The position numbers and the translations under genes were made by a program. Positions 52,387 to 61,202 of a stretch of 64,000 nt of DNA are shown piece after piece; the first letter of the stretch is position 1; each line of letters starts with the position of its first letter. Below the pieces are notes generated by a model. It saw nothing but the letters and a program-made list of their open reading frames with translations, was not told the origin of the DNA and did no database searches. Location of the stretch: NCBI GenBank assembly GCA_963747595.1, contig CAVVFO010000002.1, positions 1,736,001 to 1,800,000 on the forward strand, given 5' to 3'. The stretch comes from Oleiagrimonas sp963747595. Lineage in GTDB: Bacteria; Pseudomonadota; Gammaproteobacteria; Xanthomonadales; Rhodanobacteraceae.

Positions 52387-54288
52387 TCAGGGACGCCGGA
52401 CGGGCACTTCGTTCGAGCGCCGGAAGCGGATATGGCGCGAGAGGTCGCGTCCTTCCTTCAAGCGCCGGGCGTGCGCCGCCAGCAGGTCGCTGCGGGTCAG
52501 GATCCCGATCATGGCATGGGGCGCGGTATCGGCCACCACGACCAGCCGGCCGATGGCATGTTCGACCATGTGGTCGGCCGCCTCGCGCAGTGAATGGTGC
52601 TCCTGCACCAGAATCGCCGGATGGCCCGGCAGCTCGTCGATCGCAGTGGTTCCGGGGCGATCCGGCTCCAGCAGCTGGCGACGCGTGACCACGCCGGTGA
52701 CCTTCCCTTGGGCATCGACGACCGGATATCCCTGATACTGGCTTGCCGGTTCACCGGAATGCATCCAGCGGCGGACTTCACCCAGCGTATCGGTGCTCTT
52801 CACCGTGGCTACATCGCGCGTGCACACGGCGCCGACCGTGATCTGATGCAGATAATCAGCGGCATACTCGTCCGGCACCCGCACGCCGCGGCGCGCGATT
52901 TTCTCGGTCATGATGGTGTTGCGCATCAGCAGCGCCGAGACCAGATAGGCCGCCGCGCAACCGCCCAGCAGCGGCAGGATGCCGGGGACCAGGCGCGTGG
53001 TCTCGAAGGCGAAGACCACCGAGGTCAGCAATGCACGCGACGATCCCGCGAAAATTGCCGCCATGCCCACCAGTGCCGCGATGCGCGGGTCCACGCCGAG
53101 TTGCGGCGCCAGGCCTGCCAGCAACGCACCGCCCACACCGCCCAGCGCGCCACCGATGGTGAACAACGGCGCCAGCGTGCCGCCGGACGTGCCGCTGCCC
53201 AACGCAATGGCCCAGGACAGGAACTTCATCACGCACAACACGGCCATGGCGCCCAGCGCCATGTTGCCGTTGATGATGTTGCGAATATTGACGTAGCCCA
53301 CGCCCAGCGTGAGCGGCGCGAAGTAACCGATGACGCCGACGGCCAGCCCGCCCAGGGCCGGCCACCACATCCAGTGCACGGGCAGCTTTTCGAAGCCGTC
53401 CTCGATGAGGTACACGATGCGCGTCACGCCCACGCTCAGCAATCCGATGACCGCACCCAGCAAGGTGTAGCAGATCAGCGCCGTGCCGCCCGGTGTCGTC
53501 ACGTGCGCCATGGCGAAGACCGCCGCGCTGCCGTTCATCGCGTAGTGCACGCCGGTGGCCGTCACCGTGGCCAGCGCCACCGGTATCAGCGAGCGCGGCC
53601 GCAGCTCGAACAGCAGCAGTTCCACGGCAAGAATGGTGGCTGAAATCGGCGCACCGAAAATCGCCGCCATGCCGGCCGCTGCCCCCGCCGCGAGCAGCAC
53701 CTTGCGCTCGCTGCCGGTGATGCGCATCAGCTGTCCGAGGAAGGAACCGAGCGCACCGCCAGTGGCAATGATCGGGCCTTCCGCGCCGAACGGTCCGCCC
53801 GTGCCAATGGCGATGGCCGAGGAAATCGGTTTCCAGAACGTCACCCGTACCGGAATCTTCGATTCATTGAGCAGCACCTGCTCCATGGCTTCCGGAATAC
53901 CGTGACCGCGAATCGCCATGGAACCCCAGCGCGCCATCAGTCCCACGATCACGCCACCGATGACCGGAATCAGCACCACCCACCACCCCAGGTGATTTCC
54001 TGCCGGCGAGACGAAGGTCGCGGAGACCTGACCGTAGAAGGCCAGATGAGTGATCAGGCCGATCAGTGCCACCAGCGCCTGGGCGATGAATGCCGCGGCC
54101 GCCCCCAGCACGATGGCCAGGCCACAGATCAGCAACACCCGCCTGTCCACCAGCGTGGACTGGCGCGGCATATGTTCCGCAGTCAACGTCTCGGTCAGCG
54201 ACGGCATGACCGGCAGGGCGTCGTTGCTGGCCTCGTCGCGTACGGAGACGCGTTGCGGGGTCTCGCGATGTGTCTCACGTGACGTCAT
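52387..54288 (-). CDS. CLC-type chloride channel/transporter with CBS domains
   Basis: Membrane protein of 633 residues. CLC selectivity-filter motifs: GHGIPEAM, GTGGPFGAEGPII (gating-type Glu retained; Arg of GREGP replaced by Ala) and GTSGGTLAPLF. About ten or more helices cover residues 45-450. Two C-terminal CBS domains (about 500-625: VCTRDVATVKSTDTLGEV and HPAILVQEHHSLREA) probably sense adenine nucleotides. I start at the ATG at 54288; ATGs at 54342 and 54474 lengthen a non-conserved N-terminus. Chloride or proton-coupled exchange is the family activity. Confidence 0.87.
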   Translation of the reverse strand: MTSRETHRETPQRVSVRDEASNDALPVMPSLTETLTAEHMPRQSTLVDRRVLLICGLAIVLGAAAAFIAQALVALIGLITHLAFYGQVSATFVSPAGNHLGWWVVLIPVIGGVIVGLMARWGSMAIRGHGIPEAMEQVLLNESKIPVRVTFWKPISSAIAIGTGGPFGAEGPIIATGGALGSFLGQLMRITGSERKVLLAAGAAAGMAAIFGAPISATILAVELLLFELRPRSLIPVALATVTATGVHYAMNGSAAVFAMAHVTTPGGTALICYTLLGAVIGLLSVGVTRIVYLIEDGFEKLPVHWMWWPALGGLAVGVIGYFAPLTLGVGYVNIRNIINGNMALGAMAVLCVMKFLSWAIALGSGTSGGTLAPLFTIGGALGGVGGALLAGLAPQLGVDPRIAALVGMAAIFAGSSRALLTSVVFAFETTRLVPGILPLLGGCAAAYLVSALLMRNTIMTEKIARRGVRVPDEYAADYLHQITVGAVCTRDVATVKSTDTLGEVRRWMHSGEPASQYQGYPVVDAQGKVTGVVTRRQLLEPDRPGTTAIDELPGHPAILVQEHHSLREAADHMVEHAIGRLVVVADTAPHAMIGILTRSDLLAAHARRLKEGRDLSRHIRFRRSNEVPVRRP

Positions 54289-54474
54289 GACGGGGCTCGA
54301 GGCACGATCGAAGGCAGGCGGCGCATCATACCCGCCCTCCATGCATATTTCAGGTCGGCCAGGTCCGGCCATCGTCGACGCGGTCACGTCAGTACGCCAG
54401 CCCCAGATGCTCTGGTCAGTGCTGAGTGCTCCACCGTTTGGTGATCCCGATTCAAAGCATGCACGAGCGCACAA

Positions 54475-54577
54475 GCGGAAAGAACCACGCCGACGGCCGG
54501 CGATGCCACGCGTTCCGGCTGGCCTGCGCGCTGTGGCACGCTGGCCGATCCGTCGCTGACGCTTCCCGATCCGCCCT
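54475..54577. repeat. Intergenic palindromic element, degenerate copy C
   Basis: The right half (54546-54577, GATCCGTCGCTGACGCTTCC) closely matches the right arm of copy A. The left half (AAAGAACCACGCCGACGG, from about 54477) matches more weakly. It runs up to the stop codon of the MFS gene. Confidence 0.55.
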
Positions 54578-55854
54578 CACACTGAGGGTTTGCGCCGGGG
54601 CATTGCCTCCGGCTCGATGGATTGTGTTTCCAGCGTCTGGCGGCGGCGCAGCGTGGGAAACATGGCCATCCACAGCCCCACCACCACCAGCGTCCCGATG
54701 CCGCCGATCAACGTGGCGCCAACCGCGCCCACCCAGGCTGCCAGCATGCCGGATTCAAATTCGCCCAGCTGGTTGGACGTGTCGATGAAGATGCCATTGA
54801 CCGCGCTGACCCGGCCGCGCATGGCATCGGGCGTTTCCAGTTGCACCAGGGCACCGCGGATCACCATGCTGACCATGTCGAATGCGCCCAGCGAGGCCAG
54901 CGCCAGCAGCGACAGCCACATCACGTGGGACAGCCCGAAGACCACCGTGCCGACGCCGAATCCCGCCACCGTGGCAAACATGATCGCGCCCACGTGGCGT
55001 CTCAGCGCATGCCGGGCGAGCCACAAGGACATCGCCAGTGCACCGACTGCCGGCGCCGCGCGCAGCAGGCCCAGCCCCCATGGACCGGTATGCAGGATGT
55101 CGCGGGCAAAGATCGGCAGCAGCGCGGTGGCGCCGCCCAGCAGCACCGCGAACAGGTCCAGCGAGAGGACGCCCAGCACCACCGGGCGGGCGCGGATGAA
55201 GCTGACTCCGGCGAACAATGTCTTCAGCGTCGCCGGCTGGCGGCGCGGCGGCATGTGGTTGTAGCGCAGCTGCGCCAGCATCACCACCGCGACCAGATAC
55301 AACAGCGCAGCGCTGGTATAGACCACCGCCGCGCCGGCCACGTACAGGAAGCCGCCCACGGCGGGGCCCGCGATCATGGCGACCTGCCCGGCCGAGGCAT
55401 TCATCGCCATGGCTCGCGGCAGCACCGGTTCGGGCACCAGTCCCGGCACCATGGCCTGGCGCGAGGGCGAGGCGAAGGCGCGACCGATGCCGATGACCAG
55501 CACCAGCAGCAGGATCAATGACTCATTCAGCCAGCCCATCCAGCTGCCCAGCGCCAGCGCCGAAATGGCGATCCATTCGATGCCCTGGCAGACGGTGGCG
55601 ATATTGCGACGCTTGAACTGATCCGCGGCGTGCCCGGCAGGCAGCGCCAGAAGCAGCGAGGGCGCGAACTGCACCAGGCCGATCAGACCCAGGTCGAAGG
55701 CGCGGCCGGTCAGCGCATAGACCTGCCAGCCCACCGCCACGGTAACCATCTGGAAGCCGAACCCGGCCGTGAGGCGTGCCACCCAGAACTGCACGAAGGC
55801 ATGATGCTGGCGCAGTGGCTGCCGCGCGGCGTGGTGCGGGACGGGCTGGTTCAT
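54577..55854 (-). CDS. MFS transporter (DUF894/enterobactin-exporter-like)
   Basis: Inner-membrane transporter of 425 residues with about 12 helices. The N-terminus FWVARLTAGFGFQMVTVAVGWQVYALTG and ADQFKRRNIATVCQG between helices 2 and 3 fit the EntS-like subgroup (written here in part: TAGFGFQMVTVAVGWQVY). GIGRAFASPSRQAMVPGLVP and DAMRGRVSAVNGIF are conserved in it. Substrate unknown; drug, siderophore or metabolite export is typical. ATG 55854 is chosen since upstream residues are not conserved in character. Confidence 0.8.
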   Translation of the reverse strand: MNQPVPHHAARQPLRQHHAFVQFWVARLTAGFGFQMVTVAVGWQVYALTGRAFDLGLIGLVQFAPSLLLALPAGHAADQFKRRNIATVCQGIEWIAISALALGSWMGWLNESLILLLVLVIGIGRAFASPSRQAMVPGLVPEPVLPRAMAMNASAGQVAMIAGPAVGGFLYVAGAAVVYTSAALLYLVAVVMLAQLRYNHMPPRRQPATLKTLFAGVSFIRARPVVLGVLSLDLFAVLLGGATALLPIFARDILHTGPWGLGLLRAAPAVGALAMSLWLARHALRRHVGAIMFATVAGFGVGTVVFGLSHVMWLSLLALASLGAFDMVSMVIRGALVQLETPDAMRGRVSAVNGIFIDTSNQLGEFESGMLAAWVGAVGATLIGGIGTLVVVGLWMAMFPTLRRRQTLETQSIEPEAMPRRKPSV

Positions 55855-56076
55855 GAGGCTGCAGGGCTGAGAGAGTGGTCCGGCATCGTGCGCGGTGTCA
55901 TCCGCCCAGTGTAACGGGTCGGGTCCTGGCGAACGCCCGCATGGGTGCATCAGCACGCCTGCATGCCCCGCGCCACTTTGGCCCTGTCAAGGCATATGGA
56001 AGTGCAGCAGCCATGTCGCATTAAAGAACCGAAGCGTACACTAATGGGTTTTCCATCCGTGAAGGAGCAAGCGCGC

Positions 56077-57144
56077 ATGAAAACACCTGCTTACGCAGCC
56101 GCCCAAGCCAACGCCGATCTGGCGCCCTTTGCCATCGAGCGTCGCGAGCCGGGCCCGCACGAGGTGCTGATCGATATTGCCTATTGCGGCGTCTGCCATT
56201 CGGACATCCATCAAGTGCGCGATGAATGGGGCGGCTCGATCTTTCCCATGGTCCCGGGACACGAAATCGTCGGCAAGATCGGCAAGGTGGGCGACAAGGT
56301 CTCGCGCTGGAAGGCGGGCGACACGGTCGGTGTGGGCTGCTTCGTCGATTCCTGCCGTGAATGCGAGGCCTGTCGCGACCAGGAGGAACAGTTCTGCGCC
56401 AACGGCATGAGCGCCACCTACAACGGTTACGAGCGCACTGCTGACAAGCGCGCACTGGACAAGGATCGCCCGACCTATGGCGGCTACTCCACGCGCGTGG
56501 TGGTGGATGAGAACTATGTGCTGCGCGTGCCCGAGTCGATTCCGCTGGACCGTGCCGCACCGCTGCTGTGTGCCGGCATCACCACCTATTCGCCGCTGAA
56601 GCGCTTCAAGGTCGGCAAGGGTCAACAGGTGGCCATCGTCGGTCTCGGCGGTCTCGGCCACATGGGCGTGAAGCTGGCCAAGGCCATGGGCGCCGAGGTC
56701 ACCGTGCTCAGCCACTCGCCGGGCAAGCACGAAGATGCCCTGAAACTGGGGGCCGATGATTTCGTGAACACGAAGGAGGACGATGCCTTCAAGAAACATG
56801 CCGGCCGCTTCGACCTGATCATCGACACCGTCTCGGCCGAGCACGACTACAACGCCTACCTGAGCACCCTGCGTCGCGGCGGTGCCATGGTGCTGGTCGG
56901 TCTGCCCGACCCGGTGCCGCTGAGCGCTGGGTCGCTGATCATGGGGCGTCGGCTGCTTACCGGCTCGGCCATTGGCGGCATCGCCGAAACCCAGGAGATG
57001 CTGGATTTCTGCGCCGAGCACGATGTGGCTTCGGATATCGAGCTGATCGACATCGACAAGATCAACGAGGCCTACGAGCGCATGCTGCAGGGCGATGTGC
57101 GCTACCGCTTCGTCATCGACACCGCCAGCCTGCAGACAGCCTGA
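56077..57144 (+). CDS. Zinc-dependent alcohol/aldehyde dehydrogenase (YahK/CAD type)
   Basis: NADP(H)-linked medium-chain dehydrogenase of 355 residues that reduces aldehydes. Catalytic zinc ligands: Cys in CGVCHSD, His and Glu in PGHEIVG. Structural zinc site: CRECEACRDQEEQFC. Rossmann loop: GLGGLGHMGVKLAKAMG. The S-x-S-P-G-K pattern (SHSPGK) is usual for NADPH-preferring members. GAAGGAG lies 9 bases before the ATG at 56077. Monocistronic by context, with a strong hairpin 14 bases after the stop. Confidence 0.9.
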   Translation: MKTPAYAAAQANADLAPFAIERREPGPHEVLIDIAYCGVCHSDIHQVRDEWGGSIFPMVPGHEIVGKIGKVGDKVSRWKAGDTVGVGCFVDSCRECEACRDQEEQFCANGMSATYNGYERTADKRALDKDRPTYGGYSTRVVVDENYVLRVPESIPLDRAAPLLCAGITTYSPLKRFKVGKGQQVAIVGLGGLGHMGVKLAKAMGAEVTVLSHSPGKHEDALKLGADDFVNTKEDDAFKKHAGRFDLIIDTVSAEHDYNAYLSTLRRGGAMVLVGLPDPVPLSAGSLIMGRRLLTGSAIGGIAETQEMLDFCAEHDVASDIELIDIDKINEAYERMLQGDVRYRFVIDTASLQTA

Positions 57145-57158
57145 CGGAGATCGCGGAT

Positions 57159-57195
57159 CCGCCGCGTTCGGGAACCCACTCCCCGAACGCGGCGG
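57159..57195. terminator. GC-rich hairpin downstream of the dehydrogenase gene
   Basis: Perfect 14-bp inverted repeat CCGCCGCGTTCGGG with a nine-base loop, 14 bases past the stop codon. It is followed only by GTT, so it lacks a proper T-tract, but its stability suggests transcript termination or 3'-end protection. Confidence 0.6.
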
Positions 57196-57262
57196 GTTCA
57201 CGGGTACCGCCTGGCGTGCCGGCGCGTTAGCATCGCCTGTCCTGTCGCGTGGATACTGCGCC

Positions 57263-58171
57263 GTGCCGTATCAAGCCATTCTCGAGCAGATCCATTCCGA
57301 GATCGCGCCGACCCTGCCGCAGGGCCGGGTGCCCGACTACATCCCGCAACTGGCGCGTGTCGATGCGCGCAAGTTCGGCATGGCCGTGTGCGACACCAAG
57401 GGACATTACGCCAGCGTGGGCGACGCCGACGAGCGCTTCTCCGTGCAGAGCATCTGCAAGGTGTTCAGCCTGACCCTTGCCATGCAGCGCGAAGGCGAGG
57501 ACTTGTGGAAGCGGGTGGGGCGCGAACCCTCGGGCACCGCATTCAACTCGCTGGTGCAGCTGGAGTTCGAGCAGGGAATCCCGCGCAATCCGTTCATCAA
57601 TGCCGGCGCGCTGGTGGTCACCGACATCGTGTTGTCGCACCTGGGCGACGCCAAGGACGCGGTGCGCGATTTCGCCCGTCGCCTCAGCGGAGCGCGCGAT
57701 ATCGACTACGACCTGACCGTGGCGGCCTCCGAGGCGCAGGCGGGATATCGCAACGTGGCGGTGGCCAACTTCCTGAAGAGCTTCGACAATCTGGACAACC
57801 ATCCCGACGACGTGCTGGATGCCTATTTCCATCATTGCGCGTTGTCCATGAGCTGCAGCGAACTGGCGCAGACCTTCATGTATCTGGCGCGCTACGGTGT
57901 CAACGCCGACGGCCGCATCATCACCCCCAGCCAGACCAAGTACATCAATTCGCTGATGCTGACCTGCGGTACGTACGATGCCGTGGGCGATTTTGCCTAT
58001 CGCGTCGGCCTGCCGGGAAAAAGCGGCGTCGGCGGCGGCATCGTGGCGGTGATGCCGGGGGTGTTCAGCGTCTGCGTATGGGCGCCGGGGCTCAATGCCA
58101 GCGGCAATTCGCTGGCCGGCACGCTGGCGCTGGAACGTTTCGCCACGCTCACCGGACAGTCGATCTTCTGA
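57263..58171 (+). CDS. glsA: Glutaminase
   Basis: Serine-dependent glutaminase converting L-glutamine to glutamate and ammonia. It has 302 residues, the normal length. The catalytic Ser-x-x-Lys is in VQSICKVFSL; INAGALVV, YFHHCALSMSC and SGVGGGIVAVMPG are conserved. Start: GTG at 57263, chosen from family length and the typical N-terminus (PYQAILEQIHSEI); ribosome binding site weak. In acid stress its ammonia may buffer the cytoplasm; regulation is not visible here. Confidence 0.93.
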   Translation: MPYQAILEQIHSEIAPTLPQGRVPDYIPQLARVDARKFGMAVCDTKGHYASVGDADERFSVQSICKVFSLTLAMQREGEDLWKRVGREPSGTAFNSLVQLEFEQGIPRNPFINAGALVVTDIVLSHLGDAKDAVRDFARRLSGARDIDYDLTVAASEAQAGYRNVAVANFLKSFDNLDNHPDDVLDAYFHHCALSMSCSELAQTFMYLARYGVNADGRIITPSQTKYINSLMLTCGTYDAVGDFAYRVGLPGKSGVGGGIVAVMPGVFSVCVWAPGLNASGNSLAGTLALERFATLTGQSIF

Positions 58172-58189
58172 ATACCGGAAGAGGCACAG

Positions 58190-58231
58190 GACGGCTGGAG
58201 GAACGTTGGTGACGGAGCCGCCTGGCTGCGG
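58190..58231. repeat. Intergenic palindromic element, half copy D
   Basis: Matches the left arm of copy A (GGAACGTTGGTGACGGAGCC then GCCTGGCTGCGGG). No matching right arm was found downstream, so it is a remnant. It lies between glsA and a lipoprotein gene, 19 bases past the glsA stop. Confidence 0.6.
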
Positions 58232-58452
58232 GCCGTGTCCGGGGACCGTTTCTCGTTTGTCGCTTGTCGACTTTCGCCTTGGCCGCTTGCACACGACCCG
58301 TTGGCGCCCCGACGGACCCGGGTGCAGAGCGCAGAGGACGTCCCTTGCGGATTGACGCACCCTGCCCGTCCCTCTCCCGCAACCGCGCCGCGGTGCCGTT
58401 GCAGTTTGCAGCGACGCGTCGCATGCTTGGATGCCGTCGCTATCGTGCGGGG

Positions 58453-58923
58453 ATGGGCGTGAAAACATTGACGAGAGCTGCCTGTTTCGCCATTTGCCTG
58501 GTGCTTGCCGGCTGTGCCGGCGAGCACACCATGAGTGCGACGCAGCGGGTCGCACTGTTCGAGTCTGCTGCCGGCAAGTCCGTACACAGCTTCAACTATC
58601 TCGGTTCGCTGTACTCGTGGCAGCCGCTGTCGCAGACGCTGCTGGTGGTCTATATTCGCCCGACCAAGGCGTATCTGCTGAATGTGCCGCCGTGCCCGGA
58701 GTTGATGAGCACCGATGCCATCGGCATCACCTCCAGTTTCGGTCGCGTCACCACGTTGGACAATGTGGTCCTGGGGCAGGATGATCCGCGTTCGACTTGT
58801 TCCATCGAGCGCATTCGCCCGCTGGATGTGACGGCGCTACATGGGGCAAAAAAGGCAAGGCAGCGCGAGATCGACGCGCTGCCGCGCAAGACCGGTGGGC
58901 CTGCGCCACCGCAATCGTCCTGA
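58453..58923 (+). CDS. Lipoprotein, DUF6491-like
   Basis: Protein of 156 residues with a lipoprotein signal: basic start MGVKTLTR, hydrophobic core and lipobox LAGC (Cys at residue 22). The small domain contains two further Cys (PPCPELM, STCSIERI) that probably pair. It resembles the DUF6491 family. Function unknown. A second lipoprotein gene follows after 42 bases, so they may be cotranscribed. Confidence 0.7.
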   Translation: MGVKTLTRAACFAICLVLAGCAGEHTMSATQRVALFESAAGKSVHSFNYLGSLYSWQPLSQTLLVVYIRPTKAYLLNVPPCPELMSTDAIGITSSFGRVTTLDNVVLGQDDPRSTCSIERIRPLDVTALHGAKKARQREIDALPRKTGGPAPPQSS

Positions 58924-58965
58924 CATCAGTCGCAGATCTTTCCAGCTCGAGGAGTTCGCCCGTTC

Positions 58966-59685
58966 ATGAATCGTCCCGCCGTTGTCGCATGTGCCGTCCT
59001 GGCCGTTCTTGCTGCCGGCTGCTCGCAGCACAGTTCGCCCAGTCCGAAACAACAAGCCGCGCAGCGTCAGGCGCGTCTGGAGGCACAGGCGCAGGACAAG
59101 CTCAGCATGTACCAGCGTCTGGTGAAGCTGAAGAACTATTCGCTGGCCGTGCCCATCGGCGAGGAGATCGAGCAGACCTATCCGCATACCAAGGCCGCGG
59201 CCACGGTGAAGCAGTCCCTGCCCGGCATCAAGGCCGAGGGTGCGGCGACCGAGGAAAAGCGGCGCCTGGCCAATGCGTGGACCTACCAGACCTCGCCGAT
59301 GGACGGCGGCACACAGAGCACCGCGGCCATCGAGAGCAATCCGCCGACGGGGCCGGGGCAGGTGCGCCTGATCCTGCGGCGGCACAGCAAATGGGGCTTG
59401 AGCGTGTATCTGTACGCCCAGGACGAAGCGGGCTTCGTGTGCAAGGGGCGGTGCGACATCGTCATGCACGTGGACGGCAAGCGGCATGTCTACAAGGGGT
59501 ACAAGCCCAGCGGCAAGCGGCCGGCCATGTTCATCAAGGAAGACAAGCGGTTCATCAAGATGCTGACCCACGCAAAGAAGATCACCATGCAGGTGCAGCT
59601 GAAGACGCAGGGCAAGGAAACGCTGACCTATGATGTCGGCGGATTCGCTCCGTCGCACTGGAAGCCGCTGAAAAAAGGCAGCTGA
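58966..59685 (+). CDS. Lipoprotein of unknown function
   Basis: Protein of 239 residues. Lipobox LAAGC near residue 19, then a Gln/Ala-rich helical stretch (residues 25-60) likely to be a coiled coil or spacer. A C-terminal beta-rich region follows (VRLILRRHSKWGLSVYLYA, CKGRCDIVMHVDGKRHVY) with two Cys close together. I do not recognise a named family. It converges with the ferritin-like gene, 35 bases between the ends. Confidence 0.65.
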   Translation: MNRPAVVACAVLAVLAAGCSQHSSPSPKQQAAQRQARLEAQAQDKLSMYQRLVKLKNYSLAVPIGEEIEQTYPHTKAAATVKQSLPGIKAEGAATEEKRRLANAWTYQTSPMDGGTQSTAAIESNPPTGPGQVRLILRRHSKWGLSVYLYAQDEAGFVCKGRCDIVMHVDGKRHVYKGYKPSGKRPAMFIKEDKRFIKMLTHAKKITMQVQLKTQGKETLTYDVGGFAPSHWKPLKKGS

Positions 59686-59720
59686 TCAATCGGCAGGGAC
59701 GCCATGGGCATCGCCCGGCT

Positions 59721-60542
59721 TCAGTTGAGCACGAACCGCTCGGTGAGCTTGGTCAGCGGATAGCGCAGGCCGTTGTTCAGGCGCGGCGGAAGATCCAGCG
59801 GCTTGAGCAGCATCTTCACCGTCATCTCGGTGGGCAGGTTGCGGCGCACGATGCCGTGCACGCTGGAGGACGCCTCGCGGAAGCTGGCCTTGCTGGCGTT
59901 GTAGGCCGGATGACGGTGCTTGAACACGTGGCGCAGCGCAATGTCGCTGTCCTCGCCGCGCATTTCCAAGAGCCGGCGCCATAAGGCGCCGAAGACGCGA
60001 CGCCGGCCGTTGCGCTCGCGCGCCTCGTACTCGCGGAAATACTTGTAGAAGTGCTTGTAATGGCGCACTTCGTCATTCTTGATGTGGCCGGTCAGCTGCT
60101 TGAGCACGGGTTCGCTGGTCTGGCTGTGGATGGCGCGGTACAGGCTGGCGGTGCCGGTTTCCACCACGCAGCGCGCGGCCAGCTCCAGCGCGCGGCGTGA
60201 TTCCAGCGCCTCGCTGGTGCATTCGGCGGCGTAATCCTCGAAAAATCCCTTGAACGCCGTGTCCCAGTCGAAATCCGGCCAGGCGTGGCGCACATACGCG
60301 GACAGTGCGCGACCGTGCTGCAGCTCCTCCTGCTCCCAGTGATCCCGCAACCAGCCCTGCACCTCGGCATCGCCGTCGTAGTGGGCGATCAGGTTTTTCG
60401 TGTACAGGTCCGAGCCGCTCTCGACGAAGGCCGAGGCGCAGATCAGGCAGATCAGGTCGTCGTCGGCACGGGCACGCTCGGGATCCAGTCGCGAAAAATC
60501 GATGCTTTCCAGAGACCAGGGCAGCGGTGATGCAGCGGACAC
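59721..60542 (-). CDS. Ferritin-like di-iron protein
   Basis: Helical protein of 273 residues with a ferritin-like iron pattern: EQEELQHGRALSAYV (E..EE..H), ETGTASLYRAI and KNDEVRHYKHFYKYF (DE..H). That is two four-helix halves with paired Glu and Glu-x-x-His ligands, as in acyl-desaturase or hydroxylase-like proteins. The substrate is unknown. I choose GTG at 60542 because GAGGAG lies 7 bases before it. Upstream Met codons (60593, 60614) extend into residues that look non-coding. Confidence 0.72.
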   Translation of the reverse strand: MSAASPLPWSLESIDFSRLDPERARADDDLICLICASAFVESGSDLYTKNLIAHYDGDAEVQGWLRDHWEQEELQHGRALSAYVRHAWPDFDWDTAFKGFFEDYAAECTSEALESRRALELAARCVVETGTASLYRAIHSQTSEPVLKQLTGHIKNDEVRHYKHFYKYFREYEARERNGRRRVFGALWRRLLEMRGEDSDIALRHVFKHRHPAYNASKASFREASSSVHGIVRRNLPTEMTVKMLLKPLDLPPRLNNGLRYPLTKLTERFVLN

Positions 60543-60708
60543 AGACGCACTCCTCAAAACATGGGTCGGGGGACCAGCAATCCCTTGCGACATGACAAAA
60601 CGATGACAAAGCATAGCCAGCCAGGACCTGGAAACGCCAGCGCCGGCACACGGGCACTGCCTGGGTCCTGCGCGAGCGAGGGGTCGCGTGGGTCGTCCGG
60701 TCGCAGGC

Positions 60709-61122
60709 TCAGCGCACGACCGTCACGGGGACACTGGCGCGGTCCAGTATGTCGTTGGACAGCGAGCCCAGCAGCCAGCGCGCCAGCGCGCCCCGCTCGC
60801 TGTGGCCGATCACCATATGGTCGATGCCGTGCTCGCGCACCGCCGCCAGCAGTTGCTCGCCGGGACTGCCATGAGTGACCTCGATGTCCACCATTTCCTT
60901 GGCGTCGCTGTGCATTTCCAGCAGTTCCTCCAGCAGTGCCTTGGCCCGTGCACGGCCCGAATCACACATCATGGCCGCGCAATTGTCGCCACCGCCGGAG
61001 GTCGTTTCCATGACGTTCACGACCCTCAGGCGAGCACCGGACAGACGTGCCAGATTCATGGCGAAGGTGAAAGCGCGGCGAGATGATGGCGAGCCATCGT
61101 ATCCCAGCAGCAAATGTTTCAT
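60709..61122 (-). CDS. Universal stress protein, UspA family
   Basis: Single-domain protein of 137 residues: HLLLGYDGSPSSRRAF at the N-terminus and the ATP-binding loop GHSERGALARWLLGSLS near the C-terminus (G-2x-G-9x-G-S/T). It is therefore probably of the nucleotide-binding subtype. Stress-induced in the family; partner unknown. The ATG at 61122 is chosen over one 33 bases upstream because the domain starts at once. Confidence 0.9.
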   Translation of the reverse strand: MKHLLLGYDGSPSSRRAFTFAMNLARLSGARLRVVNVMETTSGGGDNCAAMMCDSGRARAKALLEELLEMHSDAKEMVDIEVTHGSPGEQLLAAVREHGIDHMVIGHSERGALARWLLGSLSNDILDRASVPVTVVR

Positions 61123-61202
61123 GTGACGTGTCCCGGTGATTCCTGCACGGCCCATTATGCAACGGGATGACCTTTCCTGTCCGGATCAGGTGGTGCCAGG
61201 CG

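Noticed and set aside
52387..54288. Fluoride-specific CLC with an upstream fluoride riboswitch
   Set aside because: The filter reads GHGIP and GAEGP with a gating Glu, unlike fluoride CLCs, and no riboswitch-like fold was seen upstream.
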